From NCBI GenBank assembly GCA_964030785.1, contig OZ034971.1, forward strand, positions 31,162,304-31,226,303: a stretch of 64,000 nt of DNA, written 5' to 3'. This DNA comes from Siderastrea siderea (taxonomy: Eukaryota; Cnidaria; Anthozoa; Scleractinia; Rhizangiidae). The notes beneath the pieces are model-generated. The model was not told the DNA's origin, did not search any database, and was given only the letters and a program-made list of their open reading frames with translations. Of the stretch, positions 47,288 to 58,495 are shown in pieces (positions within the stretch are counted from its first letter, which is position 1; every line of letters begins with the position of its first letter). The translations under genes and the position numbers were made by a program.

Positions 47288-50200
47288 CTTTATTTAGACA
47301 GAGTAAATGATTGTCTTGGCAGCTTGTGTTTATTAAGAGTAAAAAGGAAGGGTGATTAAAAAATATTTGAACAAATCAGAAAGCTACAAATTCAATAACA
47401 GAGATTGAGTATTCAATAATAACTTATAAACTCTGAATTCTTTTGTCTTGTTCAACCAGTTTTTTAAACCTAAAGGCTTGCCGATTTCCACGCACTCAAG
47501 CCCAAAACCAGTTTTACAGACGCTTAAGTTTAAAACTGTGAATTTTTTAGTCTTAATCGTCTTTGAAAAAGAGTCGAATCTGTCTAGAAGAACACGCCGA
47601 AAACTGCATCATACCTTGACAGTGGGGATGTCTTTTCGCAAAATCGGAAAAAATACACCCCTCTGAGTTACATGTAAGGGGTGCTTCTTGGGTGTGCGGT
47701 TCTCGATTTTAACTTTACAGTTCGTTTCTCTTTCAACTTAATTTTAATCAAATAATATCGCACTTAGGTGGTACTACTCACCGTACTGATCTGTGTTCAT
47801 GGGAGTGGTCCACAGTCTTGCCGGCCCATAATGCCACTGAGCATCATCATAAGGTATACTTCCTGTCCATGATGCCCCGCTGTCACTCCAAGTACCAATC
47901 AGATTTCTCCAGGCACCTAGCAGTAAAACATACCTCTTACTTCGCCCAAAACCCCTGCTGTAAGGAATCCTGCATTGTTTTATAACTTGATACGTAGTCT
48001 CTGAATAAAGTTCTATATCAAATAATACCCAAGGGGTCGCTTACCTAGTCCTACGATTTTGGATGAATTAATAAGCAAGTTATCACTGGCTTACTCTTAA
48101 TTTGTTGTATTGGTATGAATTGGCATAAAATAATACTGAACCATGTTTAAAATTGAAATTAAAAAAGGTGCACGTTTAAACTTGAAATTAAAAAGGTGGT
48201 GTCAATGAAATTTCAGTTTAGTTTGAGGCAATAAGATGGCCAATTCGAGGCCAATCTTCACATTCACAGCTCAAATTAAAGTGGAAATGCAGAGATAGAG
48301 TCATGTGATCGAGCTTTGCCAAATCTCGAACAACTTGTACCATATTTGCGGGAGCTGGCTCTGATGGCATGTCGTATTCAAAGTGAGGTAACCCTTTCCG
48401 CGTGTATAACAAATGGTAAACAAGCACAAACTGTATGCACTGACTTTTTCGCGCCATTTTTGAGGGCGGACGCTAGCGGAGAGACTGGAGACTTCAGTAC
48501 AACGGACTTGTTTACCCGCCTAGATTTCCACAGTGGGAAACGTCTTAGACAGTTTTTTTCGTGTTTAATTCGTAAGATTTATTCGCGATGCAGTCGAAAC
48601 ATGAGCAAGGATATAGAAAATAGTGGGTGAATGTCAATATATTTTCATTTCTCTCAAATAAATGAATTTATTATATCTCTCAGTTAGTACGGGCGCTACA
48701 ATTGGTCAATTTTGCCGGCTGTAGTCTACCAATACGACTATTCGATTTCAATGTTTCATTTGTGAGGTATATGAAACGATTCATAGTCCTTTTGCATCTT
48801 TTGTTTGTCACTGACTCAACGAAACGTGCGATAAAGGCTGATATCGGAACTTTTACATAGATCTAGACAGCTGAGATAAGAAGAAGACATTTTGAATAAA
48901 CGCATTTTGGTAAACTAGACGTTTCGTCTGCTAATCAACATACATTTTCAAAAGTAACCGTTACAGTGTTTGAAAACTGTTTATATAGTTTACAATAAGG
49001 GTCTGGAACCGAGATTAAGAAAAACACTCTTAACAGTAATTTAATACTTCGGACTGTCTGTCCTAAGAAGCTGTAGCTAAAATGCAACAGCTTCTCACTG
49101 CTAACGTTAACATTCCAAGATGGTTGTAGTTCTTGAGTCAGCAAAGTCTCCTTTATTTTACAATGAAAGTCCCTTTTGCCGGACGCCAAAATGTCAAAAT
49201 GATCCCATTTAATGTTGTGACCAGTGGTTTTCATATGATCAGCTATAGCTGATGTGTGGTCACATTTGGAGAGGGCCTTGAAATGTTCAGTTTTTCTGTC
49301 ATGAAGTCTACGTTTTGTCTTACCTATATAGAATTCATGGCAATCCCAGCAACTAGCTTTGTAGATGATTCTAGACATTTGAGAGCGGTTCAAGCGATCC
49401 TTGTAAGGAAAGTACGATTTGATGCAGCGTGTGTTCGGAAAAATGATCTTTAGGTTGATACAAGAGTAGAATTTGTATACACAGGATTTCAAACGTACGC
49501 TCACCGATCGCTGCTTCCGAATCTGCTCCTCGGCTTCATTGTTGCAATCCACTCTGAATGATCTTAAGAAACTTTTGCTACAAAATGGTTACCCTCAAGG
49601 CGTTATCACGTACAACATTAACGATGTGTTGAACAGAAATAAAAACAAGCCTAACGACCCTGTTGTGACAGTTCCAATGAAAGATATCATTATCCTGTCA
49701 CCTTACTTAGGTCTTCACAGCAATCAAGTCGCTAAACGTTTGAAATCCTGTGTATACAAATTCTACAAAGGTTGGATAACTTTATCCACTGGATAAATCT
49801 TTAACCAGCGGATGAAATTTACTGGCTGAAGTGCATTTTACCCGCTGGATAGTGATTTATCCAGTGGATAAAGTTATCCAACCTTTGAACAACTGGGACC
49901 AGGTCTTTTCCTTTTCATGTAGAGCTATTACAAGTAACGTTTTCGTCCCCAGTATGTCAAGTTACCGTCATGAAAATAAAGCGTGTTGAGAAGTGAGTAT
50001 TCATTCTGTAATCAGTCCAGAGCATTTCCACTTTTGGAAATGTGCGAAACAATAGGGTGACGTCACAACATGGCGGCTTTGAAATATCACCGAGTAGATT
50101 CAACTGAAAGTTTTAATTTGCATTTTTTCGAGCCTTCCCAGCCTGCTTTGCCCGTCTATTAGTAACTCAACGACCAAGACAGCATTGAAGAAGTGTTGTG

Positions 50201-53200
50201 CAGGATATTGTGGTAAATGGCGGCGAAATATGTGCTTAGGTGAGGTTTTACTTTCGATACACACGTCAGTTTTGCTTGTTTTCTCGAGCGCTTGTTCATC
50301 TTGAATTTACTATATCTCTCGTGAAAATTTTTTTTAGGCTTTGAAAAAAATTCAGAGACATTCTATCTATAGGTATTCTAGTTGTTTAGTGCGAAACCTG
50401 GCGATGGGCCGCGCTTTTGGTGGGCCGGCCGCACTTTGTTTTGTGAATCGAATCAATTTGTGCCACTAAATGCTATTGCTCTGAACTAGTCTATTCGGGC
50501 GCCGAGTCTTTTCCTTCGTTTCAGGATGCATATCAGAGATCGTTGCAGGATATGTGCTGGACTGGTATATATTGATAAGAGAACACGTGAGGTTTCTTTG
50601 TTTGAGTCAGAGTCCAAGGCTGTATGGAACGTCGATATAGGAAAAGACTCGGCCCAAATCCAGCCAGTCTATAGATTTGCTAAGACTTGCTAACGACAGA
50701 AGGAAACATATGAATCTTCTAGAAAGGCTTACCAATACATGTTTGACTAAAGCAGCGTTCAGCCCTTTGTGTGGCAGGTTGCATAGCTGTAAAGAAGCTA
50801 CAATTTCAATTTCTTGACTAAAGGGTTGCATGGATCAAACTCCGTGACGCGAAACACACCATCTTGTAGCAGTATCACGACAAGCTGGGCCCGGCGTTTC
50901 AAACAATAATCTAGCGGTGCAGATAATATTTTTATCCTTTATCGTCGGAAATTCGTTCACGACAAGCTGAAAAACCTATCAAGGTCCTAGCCTACCTAAT
51001 ATGCTACGAACGGCATAAAAAAGAAATACTTTGAGTCGCTCAGAAGACACAATCGGAACAAACACACCAAAGCCGCAGGAATCCAGAAAAAAGATCAGAT
51101 ATGACCTTGATATGACCTTCAGTGTTATGCTTTATTTTGTGTTTATGTCTACCTTCGGTTGAGGGCAAATCGAAGAAATTGTTTAAGACAGAGAAGTGAG
51201 CTGCGAAATATGGATCTGTAAAGCTGTTCATGAGTTAGTAAAAAGATAAGCTTACTCTGTTTTACTTGTGTTAATCATTTCATATGGCGGCAAATGTGTC
51301 CTAATATTTGTACTATTGCGCGACCACTGAAGCGAAATTCAAGCGCTATTCGCAATTCATCCCTGGCTAAAGAATATCGAATCCATGGTTTTGCACGCAA
51401 CTTATCCAGGCCAGAAATAAACGTAAATAGACTTGTCTTCGCATAGTTTCCTTCTATTCATCTGAAACAGACGACCCGATCTGTTACAAACCGCAGCCCG
51501 CTGCGCAACCAGAAGAAAAATAAGCTTCATACAAGCGCTTGACAGGCGCTCATCGCAACTTATTCCTGGCTAAAAGATGTTTAAACCATGTTTCTGCAAG
51601 CAGCCAATCCCAGGTAGTAATAAAAAAAGTACGTAGATATCGACTGTAAATATTGCTGGATTGTTCCATTCAAATCTGAGAACTTCATCAACTATTATGA
51701 AATCTCATGAAAACAGCCCTCGCATCAGGTGACTCCAAAGTCGCGCTCTGATTGGATAATTGTTTGTTTTGGTCCGCCGATCAAAACATTTCCAAAAGTG
51801 GAAATGCTCTGGACTGGTAATAACGTGTGGGGAGCAGTGATTTCCAGGAAAACAACGTAATTGTGGTAAAATATGCATGGAAGTACATCCTTTTTACTTA
51901 CGCCTTAAAAAAAACATGGGTTAGTGCGAGGGTAGTCCGCCATTTTTCACCAAGAGTATTCAGACACTTAAAGAACATCTTACATGAAGTACGGTACTCA
52001 GTACGTCGTACGGTCACGTGACGTCGTGACCATGAAAATTGACTCGCATGGATATATATTTTCTCTATGAGTATGGTGCTCCGCTTATGCGATGTAACAT
52101 TTATTATTTAATCGTGAAATGGTCGCCAGTATGTCATAGTAAACCACAGAATAACACTATTATCAAGCGTTGTCGCTGTTAACCTCCAAATGTCAAGAAA
52201 GCTTTAAGAATTTGGAATTCAATATAGCGGTGACTTGATCTTAGCAACGCGTTAATTGGGGTCATTTTTGCAACTTTCCCTATCACTTTGGTTGTAACAA
52301 AATGCTTTGCAAACCTCCATCCCCGATGTATAACAATTTGTGTCTCCACGGGTGAACAGAAATCATACGAACGTCAGCCGTTTATATACAGCGTATATGA
52401 GTGGATTTGTCGACAAACATTTACACACAAGGTCAGAACATTATGATTATCAGTAAGTTCGAATTGCCTATATTGAGCTACAGTGGAAAGAGACTGAGTG
52501 TTTACCATTTTTTCAATAAAAAAAACATCCGGAAACTTCAGATGGAATGTAAATGGTAAGGTTATTTCGGTTTGCTCGACAACAAAATTTCCAAAATAAG
52601 GGAACGTCTTGAGAGGTTGTCCAAAATTCCCAACCGGAAAAATATGGAACGGAAAATTGTGTCCATTTGCATGATTCTACCAGTTGAAGACCATGCGCCA
52701 ATGGTTAAACTGGCTCCATACTCTCTCAATAATTATTGTGAATTGCCGTCGGGTGGTTTTGCTTACCATATGAGAAACCGTGGACCAACCAGTTTCCCCT
52801 TGTAAATGGTAAACATGGGCTTTCCCAGGCAATTTTTGGCAGTATGCATAAAGCCAGTCCAGGAGCCTATCCGACACTTAGCCGAAGGGAAGGAACTGAT
52901 AATTATCCTTATCATTACATTTACAGTCAGAAAGCCATTTTATTATTCCTGTGGTATTCTTGTCCTTACACATCGACTTAGGCTTATTGCACTTTCCAGC
53001 AGTATTTCGATTTCCTGTGTAAGACAACTGCACGCAGTCGGTGTTCCAAAGTACACGAGTAAACTTAAAAGGCGTTTAAATAGCGCTTCTGATGGGACAT
53101 TAAAATAAGTTCTCTTATTTTCTTGGTAACTGAAAACTAAATCGAGATAATTACTTTTAACACGAAGAAGTTACAATTAAAAAGAAAAAGTTGCTGTTTT

Positions 53201-54961
53201 TCTTGGCGCAAATTCTCGTACGACATTTTTGGTGTCCATCAGAGTGTCAGCCAGAGTAGAGAGCCGCTCAGTTCTTATGGTTCAGCGTTTGTAGGTCTGG
53301 ATTCTGTGCACGGTAATAAATGACCGCCCTGGCGTTGCAGTCGGACCCAGGCCATGGTCTACTCTAGTCCATTTTTTCGGCAGCACGCGCCTTCTTTGCC
53401 TTCCATCTTAGAACTTCTTTGTCGTAGGTCACTTTATCGGAAAAATCGCTCTCGTAAGTGTTGTAGATCGTATCAAGTACTACTTTGCTGGTGGAGATAT
53501 ATGTGAGCAACAGATATTGACCTAGAAGTTGGTCGTAGTGGCACAGCAATAAGCAAACAGCTCTGCCGCTTTGTGAGCAGGCTCAATTATTGAGCTATAC
53601 GCGCGAGTAATTTGACGAGTGGAGCCGTTAGTCGCCCCCCGCCACCCCCCCCCCCCCCGGCTAGAAGAATTGCGCTAATTGGGGTTACGTATCTGCTGGC
53701 ACACTCATGCGGTGTCGTTGCGCTACACATAAACACGGTATGCTGGGTTCCACGTCACAGTTGGCTGCCATTTCCTCTGCGCCCAAATAAAGTTCGTCCC
53801 AAACCATAGGGTCGTTTCTGTTACTCTGTCGTTACATTTACCGCTATCCCCACTTCCCTTGTTACTTGTATGAGGTTGATGTTCTCTCGTCGGAGCATAT
53901 TGGATAAGGCAACTCGGTGTTGGAAAAGCTATTCTTTGTGGTGAAAAGTGCAATAATGGAATCAAACTGCTTGACAGCCTGGTTGACAGACACTGAACTA
54001 ACATTGAGTGCGACCACAGCTGAATAAGTCGCGCTATAAATGGATTCTTGGACTGGAAGAGATAATACAATACGCCCAGGCGCATTCTTCCGCAACAGTG
54101 ATGAAGAAACTGTCAGTATCCAAACTGCACAACTTTACTTTATCACTTTATCTATTTGAATTTTGTATTTCTCCTGTATTATAAACCGTTAAATTAAGAA
54201 AAGTAATATTAACGAGAGAAAATTCTGGCACGCAATTGCGTATTTCGCGTAAAGGCAGGAACGCCCCTGGTAAACAACTAGTGAAAACAGAGAAACCGTT
54301 TTTGGTTCAAGTTATCTTTAGAAGTTCGAAATACGGGGCTTGCAGTTATCAGATATGCTTTAGCATCACACATGCCACTCGGAACGACATCGCTCGGGGC
54401 ATGTCACAAAGGCCTACGAAGGCTACCTAAACAAAGAAGGAAAGAAGTTTTGTTGTGAGATTCTTGGTGAATAACATTCTGGAGACTACAGAATATGAAG
54501 TAAAACAGTTTTCTTTAAAAGAGCATATGTCATTTAAACCACTGTTCATATCCCATTATCTTAAAGGGAAAACCAAAAAAATATTTGAGGTAGCTCAAGC
54601 TCTATGTCGCCCCTTGTAAATTGTGAACTAGCAGTTTCTAAAAGAAACTGATTTGGCTAAAGATGGCCGAGTGAGTTCGAGATTATTTCTATTTCAGATA
54701 ACATTAAATCGCGTATTTGTGATACTGTGATTTACAGACTGGAATCCAGTTAGTACAATACTGAGGTCAAAACCGGTGAGCTGAATCAAAGCACAACACA
54801 ACGCAATTCAGTAGAATTTATAGTTAATGACATGCTTATTCTCGGTCGAAATGTCAGTCTAACAGTATAGTAAAATGAGAATTACCTTTAACTGACACTG
54901 AAATTGCCATACAAAGGACAATTCCCTGCAAGTTGCCGATAGTGAGCACTTTCAATGCCAT
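38268..54961 (-). CDS. ZP gene copy C: intact LamG-like/CCP/EGF/ZP membrane protein
   Basis: Ten exons: 54961-54886, 47916-47782, 46598-46514, 45846-45563, 42358-42167, 42005-41811, 40713-40585, 40168-39583, 39009-38708 and 38404-38268. All introns are GT-AG, phases agree, and the joined length is 2,121 nt (706 residues plus TAA). Residues 1-26 are a signal peptide; 27-193 a probable LamG/concanavalin-like module; 194-257 and 258-322 two sushi (CCP) domains; 323-365 a calcium-binding EGF; 366-617 a ZP domain; RRRR at 622-625 a furin site, followed by a hydrophobic patch; 666-687 the transmembrane helix; and 688-706 a tail with FGYKVL. Expected at the cell surface or, after furin cleavage, as a ZP polymer in the extracellular matrix. 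ZP proteins are known in coral skeletal matrix, and a recognition receptor is another option; the sequence does not decide. Introns 1 and 4 hold large transposons. Joining to the 54886 first exon is inferred from phase and order. Confidence 0.85.
38708..39009 (-). CDS. Copy C exon 9: ZP-C end, furin site, hydrophobic patch
   Basis: Reads [11 protein letters not shown], then [12 protein letters not shown] and CATKC, SRRRRE (furin-type), and [12 protein letters not shown], which suits the external hydrophobic patch that ZP proteins use to delay polymerisation until cleavage. It is phase 2 in and phase 1 out. Confidence 0.87.
39045..39420. repeat. Intronic tandem duplication, copy C
   Basis: Same paired units with ggaaggaaag tracts as at 9030-9420 of copy A. 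Confidence 0.5.
39583..40168 (-). CDS. Copy C exon 8: ZP-N domain and linker
   Basis: A 586-nt exon reading [25 protein letters not shown], then [55 protein letters not shown]. It is continuous through the site where copies A and B are frameshifted. Acceptor AAAG, donor GTAAGC. Confidence 0.88.
40585..40713 (-). CDS. Copy C exon 7: calcium-binding EGF
   Basis: [19 protein letters not shown], then YRCECPDAE and NKTCH: six cysteines in cbEGF order with the D-x-D/N-E calcium signature. It is absent from copy B. Confidence 0.88.
41811..42005 (-). CDS. Copy C exon 6: CCP2/sushi
   Basis: [47 protein letters not shown] and TVSC: four cysteines and the conserved Trp of a sushi domain. Phase 1 at both ends. 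Confidence 0.88.
42167..42358 (-). CDS. Copy C exon 5: CCP1/sushi
   Basis: [44 protein letters not shown] and TVSC. The Tyr, Cys and Trp codons that are mutated in B and A are intact here. Donor GTAAGG. Confidence 0.88.
42744..45379. mobile_element. 2.6-kb foldback element with ~0.9-kb arms
   Basis: The ends GTCAACCTCGTCC and mirrored GGACGAGGTTGAC are flanked by the 6-bp repeat TGAAAA (42738-42743 and 45380-45385). Inverted similarity runs inward from both ends through 'ttcaaaatggcggc', 'aaaatggcggaaaaagctga' and 'ggtgctgctttggaggcagt', to about 43670 on the left and 44460 on the right. The loop contains a TTAA-type MITE (43918-44131). It sits in intron 4 of copy C. No long coding frame is recognised. 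Confidence 0.85.
43918..44131. mobile_element. TTAA-type MITE, copy 3, nested in the foldback loop
   Basis: 'ttaggcctttaagcccc' to 'gggcttaaagttaa', related to the 382-592 element through 'atttctccttacaatatcac'-type internal sequence. It is nested in the foldback and therefore younger than it. Confidence 0.6.
45563..45846 (-). CDS. Copy C exon 4: LamG-like module, third part
   Basis: The acceptor is a T-rich tract ending GTCGACAG. Reads [20 protein letters not shown], then [39 protein letters not shown] and GDSFQVQ. The YNLKSEV...VRIYVND...YVGLW pattern is that of concanavalin/LamG-like beta sandwiches. Starts phase 2 and ends phase 1; 284 nt. Confidence 0.78.
46037..46155. repeat. (GAAT)n and (GGAA)n microsatellite
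   Basis: A GAAT tract grading into GGAA/GGAAG repeats in copy C intron 3; the paralogous tract in copy B is at 22680-22790. Confidence 0.85.
46514..46598 (-). CDS. Copy C exon 3: LamG-like module, second part
   Basis: 85 nt reading [20 protein letters not shown] and SVRTRT, with phases 1 and 2. Both ends join cleanly to exons 2 and 4. It is highly conserved with copy B. Confidence 0.8.
47782..47916 (-). CDS. Copy C exon 2: LamG-like module, first part
   Basis: 135 nt reading [31 protein letters not shown] and MNTDQY, with phase 1 on both sides. It follows directly on the signal-peptide exon in the mRNA, so the mature protein would begin near GAWRN. Donor GTGAGT. Confidence 0.82.
47917..48934. 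other. Copy C intron 1, proximal part
   Basis: No exon is recognised. An open frame at 48316-48630 looks repeat-derived; it resembles nothing I can name. Homology to the copy B intron breaks off shortly after 47930 and resumes near 52100, so about 4 kb was inserted here. Confidence 0.4.
48935..49766. mobile_element. Penelope-like element fragment with internal inversion
   Basis: The minus strand 49492-48935 encodes the end of a Penelope-type protein: [15 protein letters not shown], then [20 protein letters not shown] with HTSAIADH, a GIY-YIG nuclease. The plus strand 49493-49766 encodes the segment that normally precedes it: [51 protein letters not shown]. The word [10 protein letters not shown] is present in both arms, facing opposite ways. 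So a 5' part was inverted relative to the 3' part, with a short duplicated overlap. Both arms are open over their length but the reverse transcriptase core is missing. Confidence 0.82.
49767..49886. mobile_element. 120-bp MITE with perfect long TIRs
   Basis: AAAGGTTGGATAACTTTATC mirrors at the right end, giving a perfect inverted repeat of more than 30 bp around a short centre. It truncates the Penelope fragment on its right side. Confidence 0.85.
50013..51816. mobile_element. 1.8-kb non-autonomous DNA transposon
   Basis: A perfect 30-bp terminal inverted repeat starts CAGTCCAGAGCATTTCCACT at 50013 and mirrors at 51816. GTAAT flanks both sides (50008-50012 and 51817-51821). The interior has no coding frame that I recognise. 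It lies in copy C intron 1. Confidence 0.85.
51822..54885. other. Copy C intron 1, distal part
   Basis: From about 52100 short blocks match the copy B intron ('gtcgccagtatg', 'gtaaaccacagaa'), and again from 54340 ('gctttagcatcac'), with unrelated sequence between. A minus-strand stretch at 53364-53549 ([15 protein letters not shown]) faintly resembles the end of a hAT-type transposase; weak. A C tract lies at 53637-53658. Confidence 0.35.
54886..54961 (-). CDS. Copy C exon 1: signal peptide
   Basis: [13 protein letters not shown], then the hydrophobic [13 protein letters not shown], with donor GTAATT in phase 1. It is the nearest first exon upstream of copy C and spliceable to exon 2 at 47916. 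Two more copies lie further upstream. Confidence 0.78.
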
Positions 54962-57900
54962 GTTTCCGAGCACGGAAGGTCTTTCAGCGTTTAGACGTAC
55001 TCTGTAAGCAGTGCTGGAATGCTCTACAGTTTGCCAAAAAAAAAACGCCAAAAAGGTATAATTACAGCAAGAAGATGTTCCGCATTTGCTGTTACTTGTT
55101 ACCCGCGGAAACTGGTCTAAGCAAGAAGATGAGAAGAGAAAATTGTCCCCGTGTTTGTGCGAATTGACTATTGGTGATGAGTCCCACCCTATTGTTGTGA
55201 AGTGAAATTCTTGTTGTTTTGGAGTTTCGTAATGCTAGACACACTTGAACGATTGTGCTAAATCTGTATGTTTACTTCACGTTGTAAAATTAGTAACCTT
55301 GAACGTGCTGATTGTGAAATCAACACAGGTGATCACATTTGCAAACAATCTCAGTAGGGATTAAGATTTTGAGACATTGTTCTTGTTTAACCAAAATATC
55401 GAGACCACCCCCAAAAATTGCTTTGTCTAGTTCAGTAGTATGACGTAAACAAAAGATTAGGTTTAGCTGCTCTATTAACGGCATTCAACTCACTTCTACT
55501 TCTTCTTTACATCTTGTACTCAGTTGCCAAGCAAGGCTAGGGTTGTAGCTCCAAATTGTACTTTGAGGAACAGGCCTAAGCAAGGAACGTGGATGGGCAA
55601 GGAATTCCTTCCGTAAACCACACCTTCTAAGAAACGTCCTTCACGTTAAGTTGGCTATAACCTAGCTTGAGGGCAAAACCTCTCGCATAGCTTATGATCA
55701 GGACAACTGGTACAAAGATCAATAAACGAGTGATAATCCAGAGATTCCCAGTTAGCGCTCTATTGCATTCAAAGAAACCACACACACATACCATTTCAAT
55801 GGTGTTCCTTTTTTCACCAAATGTTAGTTTCATGATTCGTACTTGGAAAGCACTATTCAGTATTCTTACTTTGGTCATGTGCTATGGAAAACACCATCAT
55901 TTTACAGTTCCTTTTATGTTGAACAAATTTTAATTCTTAAATCATAAGACCTAACAGATACTTAAATGAGACTAGTCCGGTCCATAGTACTACCCTCCTT
56001 AGGAACTTTAGCTGAGCTGGCTCGCCCAGCTAACTACAAGCATTGCAAGAAGAGTTGCAAAGATTACTAGATTTTTCTCTCATTTACATTTAACCAATTT
56101 ACTCCACCCCTAATCTCACCGTTGAGTATCAAATGAATTTATTTCTACGTGATAGACCTGCAAAGGTCCAAAATTGACAGGGGCGTGAGGGAGGGGGAGG
56201 GAGGCAAGGGGGGCACCAAAACGGTCGCGTCAGCTACAACTGTAGTTGAAATAGATTTTAAAGATGATCTCTTTACGTCATCTATCTTTAAAAAGCCTTC
56301 CCAACTGCTAAATGTTAAGAAAGGCAACAGCGTTCCGCTCGATTGAAAGAAACCTCACATCATACGACCATTTGCATAAAACCTCTCCTTTGATATATTG
56401 TGAATACAATCTAGCCTCTGTCAGAATCAAACTTACTGCAACCAAATACTGAATTCAAACAACTCACGGACACTGTGATTTTCAAGATGTGCACTTTGCT
56501 TGAAACTGAAAAATGACGAAAGGAATCACCAATACACCACTGAGTTACATTTAACGTAGTCAAAATTTTGAAATTGAAATTTTATGTAAATTTAATGATC
56601 TACGTATTTTTACTACAAAACCATATAATGTCGCAAAACAATTTCAAAATTTTGTTATGGTTAATTAATCAAATAAAAAAATAAAATCTGTTTTCTTTCT
56701 TTTTTTTTTCACGAGAGAAGCGTAAGAGTTGCTAGACGCGCAGCCTCGATGTACGCACACCTAAAAGCATGGAACCAGTTGTTTTATAACATAGCCAGTG
56801 GATTTGTCGGCGAAAACTGAACGATTATAAGCTTACTGAAATAGTCTTTTTTCGGCAGGATGCTGCAGTTCCATTTCGCTTCAGTTGAAATTTGTGATAA
56901 CAGGAGTACGAATCCGCATTTGATTCAAAACTCAACCACTACTTACCATAAAAATCAAGACAAAACGAGAAAAAAAACGAGGAAGAGGAAAAAAGGAGTA
57001 ATGATCGATCACATGGGTGAAAGTGTGACCGAAAAAAGTGTTGCAGGTGGGTTCCTTTGCAAAGCTGAATGAATCAATGAAACTCCTCCTACTTGAACGT
57101 CCAAGAATAATTTTGAAAAAGTCTTCCATATTGGTTCTAAAATGTTGTACAGGTTTGAGGTTTCCTCAAAAATTGTTGTATTTATTGTCCAAAGGGGATT
57201 GAAGCTGTATCACCATTGTAGCTGCGACAGTTGAAACGAACACAAATCACAAAACGTAGTGGTTCTTGGTTCAGAGGCCGCGGACGAAATGTGGTAATGA
57301 GTCAAACAAATGGAAAGCGATTCAACTTATTTTGCATCTGCTGATCCTATTTTATTTGAACATTTGGAGCTGCTTGAACTCTGAGGTACATCTTGTGAAG
57401 TGTAGCCGGAAAAAAAATGCAGCGCTTTCTAGTTGTAAGTTTCAAAATTAAGACAAGTTTACTTTGTTCAGCGCTTATCGTGAATCACCAAAAACGTGTG
57501 ACACTTATTATTAAACGGTTCTCTTCAATTTTACTGTTTTATTTTGTCACGTCTTGAAATTTTGGTGTTAAAAGTTTTCCGTATGCAACCTACCATTTGT
57601 GAACATTTGTTGAGAGTGCGACGGCGAAAGAAATCGTAAACACAACACCAGAGACTAAATAAGCCTGAGTTTGTTTTTCAACAAAGCTTTTTGCACGGCC
57701 TAAGAGATCAAAAACTGTAACAATTTTGCTGTTGTAATTTCTCCCTAGTTTAACTCAGCTGTAAAGTAATTTTTCTTGGTCATTTACTCGCCGAGTTGCT
57801 CGCGAAGAAGACACGTTTGGCCACTACAGACAAAAAAACCAGGTTAAGTTTGCGTGCAGTCAACAGGATTATGGAGCACGCTTACGTGAGGTGGATTTGA

Positions 57901-58048
57901 TTGCCCGGATTTGCTTTTACTGAGGTCAAAACCGGTGAGCTAAGCCACAGCACAGCACAGTACAATTCAGTAGAATTTAAAGTTAGTGTCACGCTTATTT
58001 TCAGTCAGTCGGAATTTCAGTCTAACAGAGTAGCAAATGGAGAATTAC
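54962..58048. other. 5' flank unit, second copy
   Basis: No gene is recognised. It aligns with 24914-27900 and 60530-63170 over most of its length, including 'cacgtgatagacctg'-like, 'gacaggggcgtgaggg' and 'cagccagtggatttgtcgg'-like stretches. It may hold the promoter of copy C. Confidence 0.45.
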
Positions 58049-58124
58049 CTTCAACTGTTACTGAAATTGCCATAAAAAGGACAATTCTCTGGAAGTTGCC
58101 GATAGTGATAACTTTAAACGCCAT
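58049..58124 (-). other. Orphan signal-peptide exon E
   Basis: ATG, MAFKVITIGN, then RIVLFMAISVTVE and donor GTAATT. It is intact and phase 1, but no matching second exon lies between it and the next first exon at 54961. It could be an alternative first exon for copy C or a left-over of duplication. A TATATATATAAAGG stretch at 58171-58184 lies just upstream. Confidence 0.65.
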
Positions 58125-58170
58125 GTTTTCGAGCCCGGATTAGGTCTTACAGCGTTTCAGACGTTCTCTA

Positions 58171-58184
58171 TATATATAAAGGAG
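58171..58184 (-). promoter_or_regulatory. Candidate TATA box of exon E
   Basis: TATATATATA followed by AAGG (plus-strand wording), about 50 bp upstream of the exon E start codon. The equivalent at about 63418-63432 precedes exon F. Motif evidence only. Confidence 0.3.
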
Positions 58185-58445
58185 TGTTGGAATGCTACTG
58201 ATAATGTGCCAAGAAACACCAAAAAAGGCAAAACCACAGCAAGAAGCTGTTCCGCATTTGGTGTCACCTTGTTACCAACGGAAACTGGTCTAAGCAAGAA
58301 GATGAGATAAGAAAATGATTTCTTTCTGTGAGTTAACTATTGTTGAGTTCCACCATTTGATGAACGGGACCACAAACCATTTCAGGAGTGAAAAGCCTTC
58401 CCAACTACTTATATATGTAGAAAGGCAACAGCGTCCCACTCGATT

Positions 58446-58459
58446 TAATAATAATAATA

Positions 58460-58495
<36 letters not shown>
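58446..58495. repeat. (AAT)n microsatellite
   Basis: Fifteen or so AAT units with one TAGT interruption; the same tract follows the same flanking sequence at 63675. Confidence 0.9.

Noticed and set aside
53364..54100. Possible hAT transposase fragment
   Set aside because: Only a short stretch (LRWKAKKA region) looks similar and no hAT catalytic or C-terminal motif follows; mentioned as weak only.
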